Below are positions 20,900 to 32,740 of a stretch of 64,000 nucleotides of DNA, piece by piece. The stretch covers positions 46,991,786 to 47,055,785 of the forward strand of contig QCXZ01000041.1 in assembly GCA_025024175.1 (NCBI GenBank), written 5' to 3'. Both the position numbers and the translations under genes were made by a program. How positions within the stretch are numbered: position 1 is the stretch's first letter; each line of letters starts with the position of its first letter. The notes below the pieces were generated by a model, which was given only the letters and a program-made list of their open reading frames with translations, was not told the origin of the DNA and did no database searches. The DNA is from Rhyzopertha dominica (Eukaryota > Arthropoda > Insecta > Coleoptera > Bostrichidae).

Positions 20900-21805
20900 C
20901 GAAGTAGTTGCACTCTACAATGCAATTCATGAAGATTGTGAACCAATTGCCAGATCAACAGTCATTAAAACATTGCAACGTTTTGACGAAACCAGAGGTG
21001 TAAAAAACCGTAAAAAAACCAGGACTTCCAAAGGTTTCTACGAGTGAGGAAAGTAGCCTGAATGTCTTTTTAGACGTGCAAGGGAATCCTAAGTGTTCCG
21101 TATAACAGCGTACTCTCACTCACCATATTAGCAGAAGATCTGTTCAGTTTTATCCAAACAAAATAAACTTATTACAAGGACTGAGCGAAAACGATTTGGA
21201 TCGTAGGTTAGAATTTTGCGAATCTGCTATGAACGTGATAGATGAAAATAGAAACATTTTAAATTGGATTATGTTTTCTGAAGAAGCGACTTGTTGCATT
21301 AATGGTAATGTGAATAGACATATTGCAGATATTGGTCGGACACAAATCCACATTGGATGGAACAAGTCCATACACAACATCCTCAGGAGATGAATGTCTG
21401 GTGTGGTATTATCGGTGAGCACATTATTGGGCCTTTTTTCATCGATGGAAATTTGAATGCGATCAAGTATTTACAGCTATTGCGCGAGCACATCATACCA
21501 AAACTTATTCGCCTGTTTCCCTAGTCGTGAAAATGCTCTACGTCCGCCCCATTTTGCAGTCAACGTTCGTGGATATTTGAATGCGACCTCTCCAGACAGA
21601 TGGATTAGTAGGCGGGGAGCGATATAATGCCCAACACGTTCCCCTGATCTGATGCCGTTTAATTCTTCTGAAAAATACAGAAGATTTAAAAGGACGAATC
21701 AGGGCAGAAATACAAGAACTTACATCAAAATATGCTACAAAGAACGTTAAAAAACTTTTATTCAAGGCTGCATTACTGCCAGGAAATAAATGGGGAACGT
21801 TTTGA
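20900..21805 (+). pseudogene. Tc1/mariner-type transposase relic
   Basis: Plus-strand reading gives a decayed transposase resembling the one at 43814-44891: LDRRLEFCESAMNVIDEN, then NWIMFSEEATCCINGNVNRH, then MNVWCGIIGEHIIGPFFIDG, then LNAIKYLQLLREHIIPKLI. The first acidic motif (FSDEATF in relatives) reads FSEEATC, so the first catalytic Asp is replaced by Glu. The second and third acidic motifs are scrambled by frameshifts and stops after about 21520. I could not find inverted terminal repeats. It is an old dead copy. Confidence 0.8.
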
Positions 21806-22719
21806 GCATCTTCTGTAATCTAAATCTGAAAAAATGCTGCATTTTTCACGGAAAAATGGTAATATCTAGCTTTTTGTACATTTTAGCTATAAAGAAATTT
21901 GTTTTAATTCTTTTCGTCCTTTGTCAGGCTCAATTATTGTTTTAACACTTTTCTCAACGCAACTCAGAAACAATTGTACGAGTGTGATACGTTTTTGATA
22001 TCAGGAAAAATATTTCTTTCGATGATGTGTCTTTTAACTCCCCTTCCCATTTAAAAAGATGGAAGTTGCGTCCATATTTTGGACGTGAGAGCTGACACCG
22101 AGTTGAAAAAATTCCAGAAATTCAATTTAATTACCCATAGGCCCATGCACAGTTTCAGAAATATCGGTCAAACAGAACCTGCTGGTTCTATAATTATGTA
22201 GCCACCATGTATGGTTGAATGGGTATATAATATAAATATATATTTAATATAGGAAAGTAATGTACAAACACTTAGTTTGAGAAAATAAGCTTATGTCAAA
22301 TAAAAGACGTTTATGCTTATTAAATGCTGATAGAAGAAAATAACATTTAAGTATAGGAACATTAGAAATCTTATGTTTTACTTATGGCTATGCAAATAGC
22401 AATTAAATAGCCGGCATAAAATTGGTCACATCTAACCCGAATCATTTTACGAAACTGTATTGCAGCCAGAACAACATTTGCATTTTATAAAGCAAGAATG
22501 TCAACTATTCGAAAAAAAAACAGAAAAGATTGTTTTGATATCTGTTGGCCACATGAACGCGCAACGTTTCCGAATATAAAACTACAGTCTATCACTTTAG
22601 GAGTAATAAGCGAGATCACTATAGCTGCCCTTGTATATTGAAAGGTATCCTTTTTAGTTTCACTTGTCCGCCCACTTTATTACTGTTCGACCTATCTAAA
22701 CGCATTTCAACGACTATTA
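21806..22719. other. AT-rich spacer, nothing recognised
   Basis: No coding or repeat signal beyond short AT runs (for example near 22225-22250). Confidence 0.4.
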
Positions 22720-23025
22720 ATTTTTGCGACGCGTCTTCCAAGGTCCGCATTGTACTCCGGCGGGTGACATTATTTTTAGCCCCGTAATAAATTTATCGCG
22801 CTTTATGAGTTCATACAAACCGGGAAGAGGGGTTCATTGTCGCAGGCACAGGGACGGGCCGAAGTTTATATCTGATTTAAAGCTAATTGAATTGCGCGAT
22901 TTGCGATGGTCTCGTCCGTTGAGGAAGTCGAAAACACCGTTCGTTCTTGCCCCAGGCGCCTCCACCATCATTAAAGCCGTGTATTTGCAGGGGAATTCCA
23001 CCGAACGTGATTCCATCTAAAACGA
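22720..23025. other. GC-richer island, candidate conserved non-coding
   Basis: A sharply bounded GC-richer block with a 98-codon plus frame (22724-23020) and an overlapping minus frame. Neither product has a recognisable domain. The 13-mer at 22955-22967 matches the complement of the primer-binding site at 5851, which might be chance. It may be a conserved regulatory element or an unrecognised exon. Confidence 0.3.
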
Positions 23026-23228
23026 TAATAGGTTCTTAAATTCTTGCATGCTCCTTATTAAGATTGGTTAAATGTGTGCTAACTACCTTGGTGCATACGG
23101 GGCCTTAAATGTAACTCAGGAGAAGTGCACAAAACGGAATAGTCTTGGGATCTTCAAATATTAACAGAAAACAATTTAACAACATATTTTTGTATTAAAT
23201 CGTATACCGATTGATTATAGAGTAACAA

Positions 23229-23605
23229 TAGGGTTTCTATAAACGATTCATGTAACGCGGGCGGCGTTGACATCTAAATTCTTTGTGCCGCCTTTTTGTA
23301 ACTGCTGCCAAGCTACAATATGCACGGCGATAGCAAACGGCGATAGTACTGAAGGTTGCAGATCAATGTCGCTCCACAGCTTCGAAATGTGAGCTTTCTG
23401 CAACCTTATACTTAATTATCCCACTAAACACTAAATAATATGTTGAATATACTCACTCCCAGACGTTTGCTCATATTAAAATACATCAAATAATTCAAAA
23501 ATCGACAGATGGGAAGTATGCGTCACTTTCCCGAGAGGCGGCAAATTGATTTAATCGATAATTTCCATAAGCACCCTGGATGCATGAATCATTTATAGAA
23601 ACCCT
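23229..23605. mobile_element. MITE with GGGTTTCTATAAA inverted ends
   Basis: Terminal inverted repeats of about 23 bp, AGGGTTTCTATAAA(C/T)GATTCATG, lie at 23230-23252 and 23582-23604 with one mismatch. The element is about 377 bp, has no ORF, and is GC-richer than its flanks. The right end is CAGGG-type followed by TA. The left end appears mutated (TAGGG), so the target duplication is not clean. A Tc1/mariner-type MITE is likely but not certain. Confidence 0.7.
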
Positions 23606-25099
23606 GTATAATGATTTTAGAACTTACGTTCAACATACCTTGAAACGTATAAAATATTAATATTTGTATATGCTTGACGTATACTTGCTACTTTTGAACT
23701 CATGTGTAGACTTAGCTTGTCACATGAACGCATGACAGTTCCAGATCATGTTTTAATTTTAATTGCAGACACCACAGTATTTGTTACAGTGAGTTCAGAA
23801 AGGCTGGAATAAAAGAATCAGGCATTCATTTTCTAGAAAAACACTCGAACCCGTCAATTCTAATTTTTGGTAATTTTCATGTATACGGTATAACCCAATA
23901 AAAAGATATCACGTCAAAAATTTTTAAAGGAAATCCCCTACATTTTTCATTTTTGGTTTGCTAGTTTTGTTTATTGCAATGTGCGACTTATGTGCAGTTG
24001 CATTGTGCTTTAATAAATAGTGTTCAAGTGAAGCAAACAACGCCATAGACTGTGGAGAAAGGATCGTTATACGCAATACCCCCAAAACGTTTAGGTATAC
24101 ACTATCCTTCCAAACTAAGAAGATGAATCAAGAACAGTCTTCTATATATGGTCTATCATTAGAAATTTTGTGCGTTATTCATTATATTATACGAAATAAA
24201 CGTATTTTCTTGTAATCAGTTGTCAGGAAGCAAAACAAAGTTTTGTGGTATTTGAAAATCATGTCAGCAGTTGCATAGTTTGAGTGATCTCGAAGGAGGT
24301 AAACAAAACCCATATACACAGGTATTGCCAGAGCAACCAGCGCTTCACACTTCAGTATTATTATCATAAAAAATATTTTGAGAACCGCAAGATAACATCT
24401 GAAAGCGAAATGTCGTGAAAACATTATGAGGAAAACAAGAAAACTTTATTTATCTTTTATATCAATTTTTATGATTTAATATGAATTTAAAAAAGCTGAC
24501 ATCAATAATTCATTGATTCGCACCTTAAATGCCATGTTGTATGTCACTATCAAAAATCACGCTCAAAAATTTTATATGTATAATTGATATTTTGACCCCA
24601 GAGGAAGCAGTCTAGTGGCCATATATTAAAAAAAAATTGTTGGGACACCTACAGATCTAAGTTACAATCAAGTGAGAGCCCGAGTCCGAGGTCGGCAGAT
24701 TGCGCGAAAAAATCCAAATTTGATTAGTGAAAAGTGTCAATGCTTAGTATGTTAGAAACAGGACAATTTAGACCATTAGGGTATTATTCCTCTGAATAAA
24801 TTACTTCGATTTTGCTTCAGTGCAGTGTCAGTAACTGTAAAAAAAATAATGAAAAGTAATGTTCCCAGTTAGATAGACAAATAAGCATATATAATATAAT
24901 AAGTATGTTATATATATAACAGTTGTTTTATTTTTGCAATTAATTCAACAATTTCCATGTATGAAAAATCAGATAGGTAGCAAATTAACAGCTTTATAGT
25001 AAGAACTAAAATAATATTGTATCCGACTACAGAACGGAACACTGTTTTTTTTTATTTTTTTTAATCATCCTCGTATGCAATAATCGGCAAAACAGATAG
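23606..25099. other. AT-rich spacer, nothing recognised
   Basis: Nothing identifiable. A short stretch at 24655-24740 can be read as a basic helix-turn-helix-like peptide, but the match is too weak to call. Confidence 0.35.
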
Positions 25100-25460
25100 T
25101 TATCTAGGCATATACCTCGACCTTAATCCGAAATATTCCGCGTTAAAATTAAATCCGCGTATGTTTACGTTCTCGTGACCACTTTTTGCGCATTTCGAGT
25201 AATTTTTTGCGGAACCGTGGCAAAAAACGTACCAGTCCACTTCTTGTGGTGCGTAAATGTGTTCCAACGCGGCGCTTTGGTTGTTAGTATCGCATATGCC
25301 AAGCGTGAGTGCTATACGGGTAAAGCGGAGTATTGCTCTATTTGCGTTTTCGAAAATGACTTTCGCGTGTTGGTTTGCTTGTGAACTGGTGGAGGAACAA
25401 ATTCTGCATGTATTAGATTTTAGAAACGTAAGTGATATTATCTTTAATAGTATATAAAAT
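25100..25460. other. Block with overlapping open frames, unassigned
   Basis: GC-richer than its flanks and open on both strands for 66-122 codons (25100-25468 minus; 25175-25384 and 25257-25457 plus). A GTAAGT donor-like site lies at 25429 on the plus strand. No product matches a family I know, so I cannot separate an exon from a CpG-rich non-coding element. Confidence 0.2.
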
Positions 25461-25836
25461 AATTCCAAACTAGCGTTCCACTTGATGAGTACAGGAATGA
25501 TCTATTTGCCCAAAAGACAAATTCGTATTCTANCGCTTTACAAGGCTTTTTTTACCTGCCTTGCTCGTTATGCACAGTATAGCCTTTAAATATTTCAATC
25601 TCTCACTCACTTTTGACAGCTTTAGCTATACAAAAATTGTAAAATCATCTCGGCCTTGAATTCTAAAGTAATCTGAAGTGAATTCTACCATATTTTAAAT
25701 ATGTTTAAATAAAACTTTTTATTAATAATATAACAATTATAATACCTAATGATGTCTCAACGGAACTATTGCTTAGAATGAGATTTGTTTAACAGCCACC
25801 CTCTATACTTACGTGCTAGTAAAATTTCATAAATGT

Positions 25837-25838
<2 letters not shown>

Positions 25839-25872
<34 letters not shown>
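25839..25872. repeat. (TAA)n microsatellite
   Basis: About eleven uninterrupted TAA units. Confidence 0.95.
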
Positions 25873-26524
25873 TGTGTAGTTGTTCCAATAATGCTAACCT
25901 CATACCATTTTTAATGTTCTGTAATATTTTACACTAATTTTCATTAGAACCATGATTAAAAGTAACAGTGTTTGGAAAAGCCTGTTAAATTTCTGTTATT
26001 GAAAATGAGGCTTTTGTGTTCATTCTTTATTTCAAACCACGATTCTAATGACCTATATAATTAATATTTCGCACTTAGCAATTAGGTTTACACTGCTTTT
26101 ACGGGTTTTATACATATTATATTTATCTAGAGTGCTAACAGTGTTTCTAAGTAGATTTTATTCGCCAACATTACCTGTCTACTTTATTAACTGCTAATTT
26201 TGACAAATTTTACGCGTTAAACAACTATAGTATGCAGGGTTAACCACTAAGGGTACGGTGCGGCTGTATGTTGAAAACCACCCACGCTATCGCTTTAAAG
26301 AAGAAAAACGAAAACGTAATATACAAATTAACTAGAAACATTTTATTCCCAAATCCCGCTAGGCAGCGTATTTGATGCTACGTTACAAATAAGCGCAAAC
26401 AAATCCAAAATTTGCCGTTGAAATCTAGGCGGAAACAACAAATTCTGTCTTAGCTAACCATTTGTTGAATAAACACAATGCCACTCTAGACAATTTAAAT
26501 TCATTATTATTAGTGAACAAAATT

Positions 26525-26700
26525 TTTCTATATAAATGATTTTTGTAATTTCAATTGTTTAGTTCTAAATTATTTATTTGATCTAAATTAATATTACGTT
26601 TGTGTTGCTGGCATTTAGGTTGTATTTTGGTTTGAGGTCAAGTTTGCTTGTTTCTATATTTTTGACAAAATCAAAATAATTGTAAAAGTTTCCTTTTTTC
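26525..26700. repeat. Dispersed repeat, copy 1
   Basis: Shares ATGATTTTTGTAATTT, TTCTAAATT-TTTATTTGATC and a GTTTG-AGTCAAG-TTGCTTGTTTC block, in order, with 38005-38165. No ORF. Family unknown. Confidence 0.6.
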
Positions 26701-28004
26701 CTTGTTATTTAATTTTCCTGCTACTAGCGGTGACTATTTGTTAGCCGATACCGCTTTGCCATATAACGGATAGTTAAAGAACATGTAAAAAAGAGACTTA
26801 ATAATTATAAACAAACTAACAATACAATCCAACAATTACAATCGAGTTCATTTCTTTATTTTCTCACGTTATTCTATAGTCCTTAACGTATAAAGCTCTA
26901 ATAATATCCCATTTATGAAATACCCATCGATTTAAGAGATGCCAAAGTTAGCTCAAAACGACGACATTCCTTTAAACTACCTAAGCTGTCATCATTCGAT
27001 ACACCGTAGAGGAAATTGCATCCGTTGAGATCACTGTGTCAACGGCGCGTCATTTAGTATTGAATTACTCTACCAATATGCAGTAAACATTATCTACAAG
27101 CACGAACGGCGGAGAAATGAAATCGATAATAACCAAAGCACCTTCTCAGATACGTCAGCCGATATTGGCCCATTTCCGCTTTGTCCATGGCAAGATGGGC
27201 AAAACAGACACACTGGAGTATGGTGGAAGCGGGAACAAACATTCTTAATGCTGCTTTCGTGTAATGTTCACGCTGGATGAATATGAACTGCTCTTGTAGA
27301 ATAACCGGGTGCGAAAAGACTTAATGAATTACGTGTAACGCGTAGCGCCGTTGCAGGAGCTTGTTGGAACTTAGTGCCTCAATTGCGAAACCATGATTGC
27401 ATTTGCTATGTGCCTTTGAAAAGTTACGGCTTTGCGGTTAGATTGCGACAATATTTGTTGCTGGTGTAGAAGATTATATAGAATTGGAAGATTATTACGT
27501 CTGCAGTTTACATCTGTTTGAAGGTTAAGTGCTTAGTAAACAGTATTGTATATTGTTGGCAATATACAGAAAGCTCCAAGGATGATAAAAGTTTTGCCGA
27601 ATGAAGTTATCCATTTTGATGTGGAAAAAACGTTAGTGAGTTTAATGGTTAAACGCAAAGTCTTTTCGACCACTTTCAGTGCTAATAGTCATTCAAAGGG
27701 TCCCCTTTGATTTACCTGAAAACATCTTTATAATTTAAAAAAATCAATCTAGTTATATGGTAGTTGTAATACTAGTTCGTAAAAGTTTTTTTATTAGGAA
27801 TAGTTGGCTGATATATTGTGATCCATTTTTCATTAATACTTCTTGTGGGTCGGCATCAATCTTACTTTCTAGTTGGAATTAGATGACCTTTTACTCTCAA
27901 GTACCTTCCAAAGATTGCGATTCTAGATGTAGAGATTTTGACAGCGGAACGTTTGTGTAGTTCGTGGCATAGAGGAGATTGTGAGCCATTCCTTTTTTTA
28001 ATAA
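26701..28004. other. Spacer, nothing recognised
   Basis: No supported gene. The segment 27000-27480 is slightly GC-richer but broken in all frames and unassigned. Confidence 0.35.
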
Positions 28005-29215
28005 TAATTTTTCTTGCGTGTCTGTATTCTCCCTCTCAAATGAGCTAAACGACACAAAGAAAGGATACATACCAAAAAAGAATAAGAAAGAAATATATAA
28101 TTTCTTATATTGACGACTTAAAACTACATGCCTTCAGTGACGATATGAAAATGAACTTTGGAATAGATAAATATGCCGAGGTAACACTATATAAAGGCAA
28201 AATAAAGAGACCAGAATACATCAAATTGGATGAAGAGCACACATAATGGATCTATAATAAACGCAGTTTTACAAATATCTAGGAATAGACAAAAATACAG
28301 CAATAGATCGCAATAACAAAAAAAGAAATCAATATCATAACAGATTGAGACAAATACTTAGGAGCCAACTAACTAACAAGTTTATAAATGTTACGTTGCT
28401 CGCACAGCCAGTAATGTCATACAGTGTTGGCATCGTAGATTGAAAACAAGAAGTAAAAAAAATAGACGAATAAATACGTAAACTCCCAACCTTGCACGGC
28501 CTTCACCATTCCAAAACAGATAAAGACAAACTTTATGTACCTAGGAAAAACGGAGGGAGATAATTAGTAAGTAATGAGAACGACAGATTAACTGAAATGA
28601 ATAAAAACCTGAAAGGAATATACTGTCACGAGGAGAAAAATGGACAAAGCTTCCAAAAAAGGAAAAGCCCGATGAAGGTGAAAGCCAGAAAGCGTCAGAG
28701 CAGACAAAAAACTTAAACAGCAGTGCAGAGAAGAAATAGACAAAGAAATGGAAGCAAAATAGAGAGAAAAATCGTCGCACGAACAATATAAACGGGAAAC
28801 AGGAATTTCAGAAGTAGATAAAGAAAAACTTACAGGTGGCTACGAAAAGTAAACTAAAAGAAGAAATAGAGTCAGCGGCGCAAGATCAAGCACTTTCCGT
28901 CAATTATATGAAATAAAATATTTAAAAAGAAAATGGATTCCAAATGTAGACTCTGTAAAGGATATGATGAAATAGTAAAACATATAAAGACAGGATGCTA
29001 AAAATGAGTATATAAAGAGACACAATTAGGTCTGTTCAACCCTACATAAAAACCTGTCCAAACACTAGAACATACCAGTGACAGAAAAGTGGTAATGTCA
29101 CACACCAAAAGCAGAGGAAATACTAAAATATTGAGACTTGTAAATAGAGATACAGAGAATGGGGCTAAAAACATCAATTATTCTTATCATAGTTGGTGCC
29201 GCCGGAACCATAAAT
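28005..29215 (+). pseudogene. R2/R4-like LINE: RT palm to C-terminal CCHC
   Basis: Plus-strand reading, with stops and frameshifts, gives an ordered non-LTR retrotransposon C-terminal half. PLSNELNDT (28040s) is followed by YIDDLKLHA, the RT catalytic motif with both Asp kept (about 28110). Then come YKYLGIDKNTAIDR and LLAQPVMSYSVGIVD, then LHGLHHSKTDKDKLYVPRK (about 28490-28550). A C-terminal zinc motif CRLCKGYDEIVKHIKTGC (CX2C..HX4C, about 28940-28995) follows. EIQRMGLKTSIILIIVGAAG lies near 29150-29205. This pattern is typical of elements with a C-terminal restriction-like endonuclease (R2/R4/Dong group). The 5' part is missing and several in-frame stops show it is dead. Confidence 0.85.
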
Positions 29216-30941
29216 TTAATAGAAGTCGTATGAGTGGTTAAATTTGCAGGAATGGTTAGTATTGTTATACATTCTTCTTATTTTAGAATTAAATACTTCT
29301 TTGTTAAAAAGATATATAAAGGTTGTTGGTACAAAGGCGCCAAATATAAAATCTCGTTAATACAATTATCTACTTATTCTCGAATAAACAAATCGTATCA
29401 AAAATTGCCATTCATTGTATAATACATTATAAAAAGACCTATTCTTATCACTTATCGTCAGTTAAAAATACTTCTTGAAAAGACTGTTGTGATAGACTGA
29501 TAGGTAACTAAAAACTTCAAAATTGATCATTCATTAAAAAAATGACAATACTCGTAAGGCTAAAGGTACCAGTTCCGGCGCTGTATCTGGCAAGTGGATT
29601 CCAACAAGAACGTTCTTTCCTCTTTCCGTGGTTTTCGAACCCTTAATCTGCGCGCTCCAGACATGCCATCGGACCCTCCCAATATACTCGATGTATCAGT
29701 TTTCAATGGACCGGCAGCACTGAAGTTCGCTGTGAATGCGACGGAATCAAGGGATGATGTTTTAATAATGCTGGATCCGCCGCAGGCAACATGCAACAAC
29801 AGGACGACGATGTTACTTGATGCGCGTTTCCTTGACATTGTTTAAATGTAAGCTTAACAGACATCAGCTTAGATTTGTTTTGTAGCCTTTTTCGTCGAAA
29901 GCTTTTGCCTTGTACTTGGCTATATCGCAACGACTCGTTCTTAGGGATACGCCCGATTCTTCAAATACTGTTGCCTCGAATCAGTTTTGGCCAGTACTTT
30001 GATAATCAAAGAGTTCCTTTGTTGCGATATTGTTTACTGAAGTCTTTGTTTGGTTTTGGGTATTTGAAATCATTGTCACTCAACGATTAGGATTTGTCGC
30101 ATTAAAACATAGTCATCATTTATTCGGGACGCCTATGTCCCTTTGGAACAAGGAACGGGAAGCTTTTTCTATTCTACTAGTTTTCGAATTGGAAACTGAG
30201 GTGTCGTCAATCTTGAAGTTTTCTTGAGCAAATAGACTATTGAGTTGCTACCGATTGTGGATCAGCTTGGAAACTTCATTCAGCCGCGCAGATGCTAAAA
30301 TTGGGCTATGGAGACATTGTTGGATCTTTTTTTGGAGCATTGAACATCCACTCATCGCCATCTTGGGATTTAAAATTTCGACGAGATTTACCACGAACAT
30401 TTAAAATATCTGAGCCACCCCCCCATATATATATTGAGTGAGAAACAGTCAAATCAAACGTTTGGTAATCCCTCCTCGTCCTCTTTTAGGGTTCGTTAGT
30501 TTTGTTTTTGTTTTTTGGTCGTATGATTTGTATTGACGATTTGCACGTGCTAAATACCATCGCCTTTTTGTCACAAGCTTGGGATTTTATTTGAACCACA
30601 CCGGCCTGTGTTATTCACCGTTAAGGACTCGTCAGCCAGGCTGTAGACGTCGAACCCACTTTGGCCATACGATTTTTGACATTGGAGGATACATCCACTA
30701 ACTATTGTTAGCTAGCAACGAGACCTTGTGCTGAGATCCTGTAAGAATTCATAGATAATATTAGCCTTAGAGTGGAGGTTATTAGCCCTTAAGCAGCGGT
30801 GTCAGGATATTGTCGTGTAAATCATATTTTGTATATATATTTGAAAACACCAGGTCATTTCAAGGATAAAAAGGCAATGCATATTTTGATTGCGATTAAA
30901 AAAAGCAAAATAAGTTACGCTGCCGTAGCAATGTATTGATA
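29216..30941. other. Spacer with unassigned frames
   Basis: No domain recognised. The 83-codon plus frame at 29594-29845 and its minus-strand counterpart overlap in a GC-richer patch. They match nothing I know. Confidence 0.3.
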
Positions 30942-30943
30942 TA

Positions 30944-30975
30944 CGAGGCATGTTTTTAAAGTAAGTACCGTTTTG
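30944..30975 (+). repeat. Mariner terminal inverted repeat (left)
   Basis: Begins CGAGGCATGTTTTTAAAG and ends ACCGTTTTG. It differs from the right repeat at two positions. Confidence 0.95.
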
Positions 30976-31041
30976 GAATTAAAAAAAGACGTGCAAAGAT
31001 ATCGCAATCATTTTATCTTACATGAAAGCCTGTACCTTAAT

Positions 31042-32112
31042 CTACTTTTCTACATAATTTCCGTGAATATTGAGGCACTTGTCATAACGTGGCACCAGTT
31101 TTTGAATACCCTCCTCATAAAATTCTGCCGCCTGACCTGTTAACCACTGTATCACAAATGTTTCGCCTTCGTTATCGTCTTGAAGACGCTGACCACCCAG
31201 GTGTTTTTTCAAGTGCAGGAACAAATGGTAGTCGCTGGGCGCCAGATCAGGGCTGTATGGAGGATGATCTAGAGTTTCCCGTTCAAAAGATTTGATGAGA
31301 TCTTTGGTCCGACTAGCCACATGTGGACGGGCATTGTCATGCAGCAAAACGATACCCTTACTCAACTTGCCACGTCTTTTGTTCTGGATTCCACGACGCA
31401 GATTGTTCAATGTCTTACAATAAGACGCTGCATTGATTGTCTCATTACGAGGCAGAAACTCCACTAGCAATACTCCTTTTCTGTCCCAAAAAACTGTGCA
31501 CATGATTTTCCGGGCAGAAATTGTTTGCTTAAACTTCACTTTTTTGGGTGATAATGAATGTCGCCATTCCATGGATTGTTGTTTCGATTCTGGTGTGACG
31601 TAGGCCACCCATGTGTCGTCATCAGTAACAATTTGGTCTAAAAAATCTTCACCTTCATTGTGGTACCGCTCAAGGAAAGTCAATGCACTGCCTAAACGTT
31701 GGGTTTTGTGCAAATCCGTCAACATTTTCGGAACCCAACGCGAACACAATTTCCGGTAATTCAAGTTCTCGGTCACAATGCGATACAAAACACTACGAGA
31801 ATATTGAGGAAAGCAGTCGCACAATGATGAAATTGTAAAGCGTCTGTTTTCTCTCACCTTTTCGTTCACTTTCTGCACCAAATCTTCATTAACGACCGAA
31901 GGACGCCCACTCCGTTCTTCATCATGCACATTTGTGCGGCCATCTTTAAATGCTCTCACCCATTTCCTTACCATTCCATCACTCATAATGTTTTGTCCGT
32001 AAACTTCACAGATCTCACGATGAATATCGATCGGTTTTACGCCTTTAGCACTAAGAAATCGTATAACAGCCCGTACTTCACAATCGGCGGGACTCACGAT
32101 TGTCGGAGGCAT
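31042..32112 (-). CDS. Mariner transposase
   Basis: A DDD-type transposase of 356 residues that would cut and paste its own element at TA sites in the nucleus. The start is the ATG at 32112 (MPPTIVS); an upstream codon in frame is not an ATG. The N-terminal helix-turn-helix region spans about residues 10-110, with GRPSV near 69-73. The linker signature WVPKML is at 126-131. Catalytic Asp residues are D165 (VTDDDTW), D259 (LLHDNARPH) and D294 (YSPDLAPSDYHLF). The second and third are separated by 34 residues, the diagnostic DD34D of mariner. The usual Glu after the first Asp is Asp here. Length matches the family (about 345-360) and there is no stop or frameshift, so it may be functional. It lies 98 bp from the left end of the element and 162 bp from the right end. 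Confidence 0.97.
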   Translation of the reverse strand: MPPTIVSPADCEVRAVIRFLSAKGVKPIDIHREICEVYGQNIMSDGMVRKWVRAFKDGRTNVHDEERSGRPSVVNEDLVQKVNEKVRENRRFTISSLCDCFPQYSRSVLYRIVTENLNYRKLCSRWVPKMLTDLHKTQRLGSALTFLERYHNEGEDFLDQIVTDDDTWVAYVTPESKQQSMEWRHSLSPKKVKFKQTISARKIMCTVFWDRKGVLLVEFLPRNETINAASYCKTLNNLRRGIQNKRRGKLSKGIVLLHDNARPHVASRTKDLIKSFERETLDHPPYSPDLAPSDYHLFLHLKKHLGGQRLQDDNEGETFVIQWLTGQAAEFYEEGIQKLVPRYDKCLNIHGNYVEK

Positions 32113-32242
32113 CTTAAACACTCAGTAAACAACGTATACAATGAAGAATCAATCTGTAATGGCGTCAGTGCGTAGACAAGAGATGTAGGTAACCAGCACG
32201 CATGCGCAGAACGCCGACCGTAGCGCTGCGGCGGCGGAATCG

Positions 32243-32274
32243 CAAAACGGTATTTACTTAAAAAACATGCCTCG
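32243..32274 (-). repeat. Mariner terminal inverted repeat (right)
   Basis: Inverted partner of 30944-30975, flanked by TA at 32275-32276. Confidence 0.95.
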
Positions 32275-32276
32275 TA

Positions 32277-32740
32277 CATATACTCATCTTTTATTTTAAT
32301 CTCTTGTGGAATAGATCTTTTATTAATTCGCCATCCCTGTTCAATAATTTGTAGCACTTGTTTTAGTTGTTCGTCTTTTACAGTTTCACTTTTAAACAAT
32401 CTTTTCTTTTCATCTGACATAGCCAAATTTTTAATTACACTGTGAACAGCTAAATCAAATTCAGACACGTTTGAACATTCATCAACTTCTAGAAAAGCTC
32501 GCGATAGTGTATTAATAATATATAATAATTTGCCTGGCACGTAATCGTATCTTAACAACTTCAACAACATACGTTGATGTTACAGAATTTAAATCTTTTT
32601 TGTGAAGGTTTTCTAGGGGATAATGGTCTGTTTGAATTAATATATTCTTGAAACCATAAATGAACATATGAAATTTCTGCACAGCAAGAACAATGCCTAA
32701 TAATTCTTTCTTTACTTGCGCATACCTATTTTCAGTATTA
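32277..32740 (-). pseudogene. Gypsy RNase H, distal half (split by solo LTR)
   Basis: Continues the RNase H domain begun at 34362-34480 beyond the inserted solo LTR. It reads TENRYAQVKKELLGIVLAVQKF, HMFIYGFKNILIQTDHYPLE, then a frameshifted MLLKLLRYDYVPGKLLYI with NTLSRAFL. These are the standard gypsy motifs ENRYAQ, (V/I)xTDHxPL and DxLSRA, though the Asp of the last motif is Asn. The connector toward integrase follows (to about 32280), then the mariner site. I see no integrase beyond the mariner, so the gypsy copy is truncated at or near that point. Confidence 0.85.

Larger units (their letters stand above)
30944..32274 (-). mobile_element. Intact mariner element
   Basis: A 1331-bp element with TA on both sides (30942-30943 and 32275-32276). 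It has 32-bp terminal inverted repeats starting CGAGGCATGTTTTT, with two differences between ends (30944-30975 and 32243-32274). It carries a full-length uninterrupted transposase on the minus strand. Size, TA target, end sequence and gene content all fit mariner. The similarity of the two ends and the intact frame imply a recent insertion. It abuts the decayed gypsy element to its right. Confidence 0.97.

Noticed and set aside
24655..24745. Basic VRARVRGRQIARKNPNLIS-like peptide resembling a transposase DNA-binding region
   Set aside because: The similarity is short, no neighbouring motif supports it, and stops follow immediately.
29594..29845. 83-codon plus ORF in a GC-richer patch
   Set aside because: No domain, no splice context I trust, and overlapping open frames on the minus strand.
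31089..31295. ORFs antisense to the mariner transposase (also 31924-32175)
   Set aside because: They are shadows of the real minus-strand gene.
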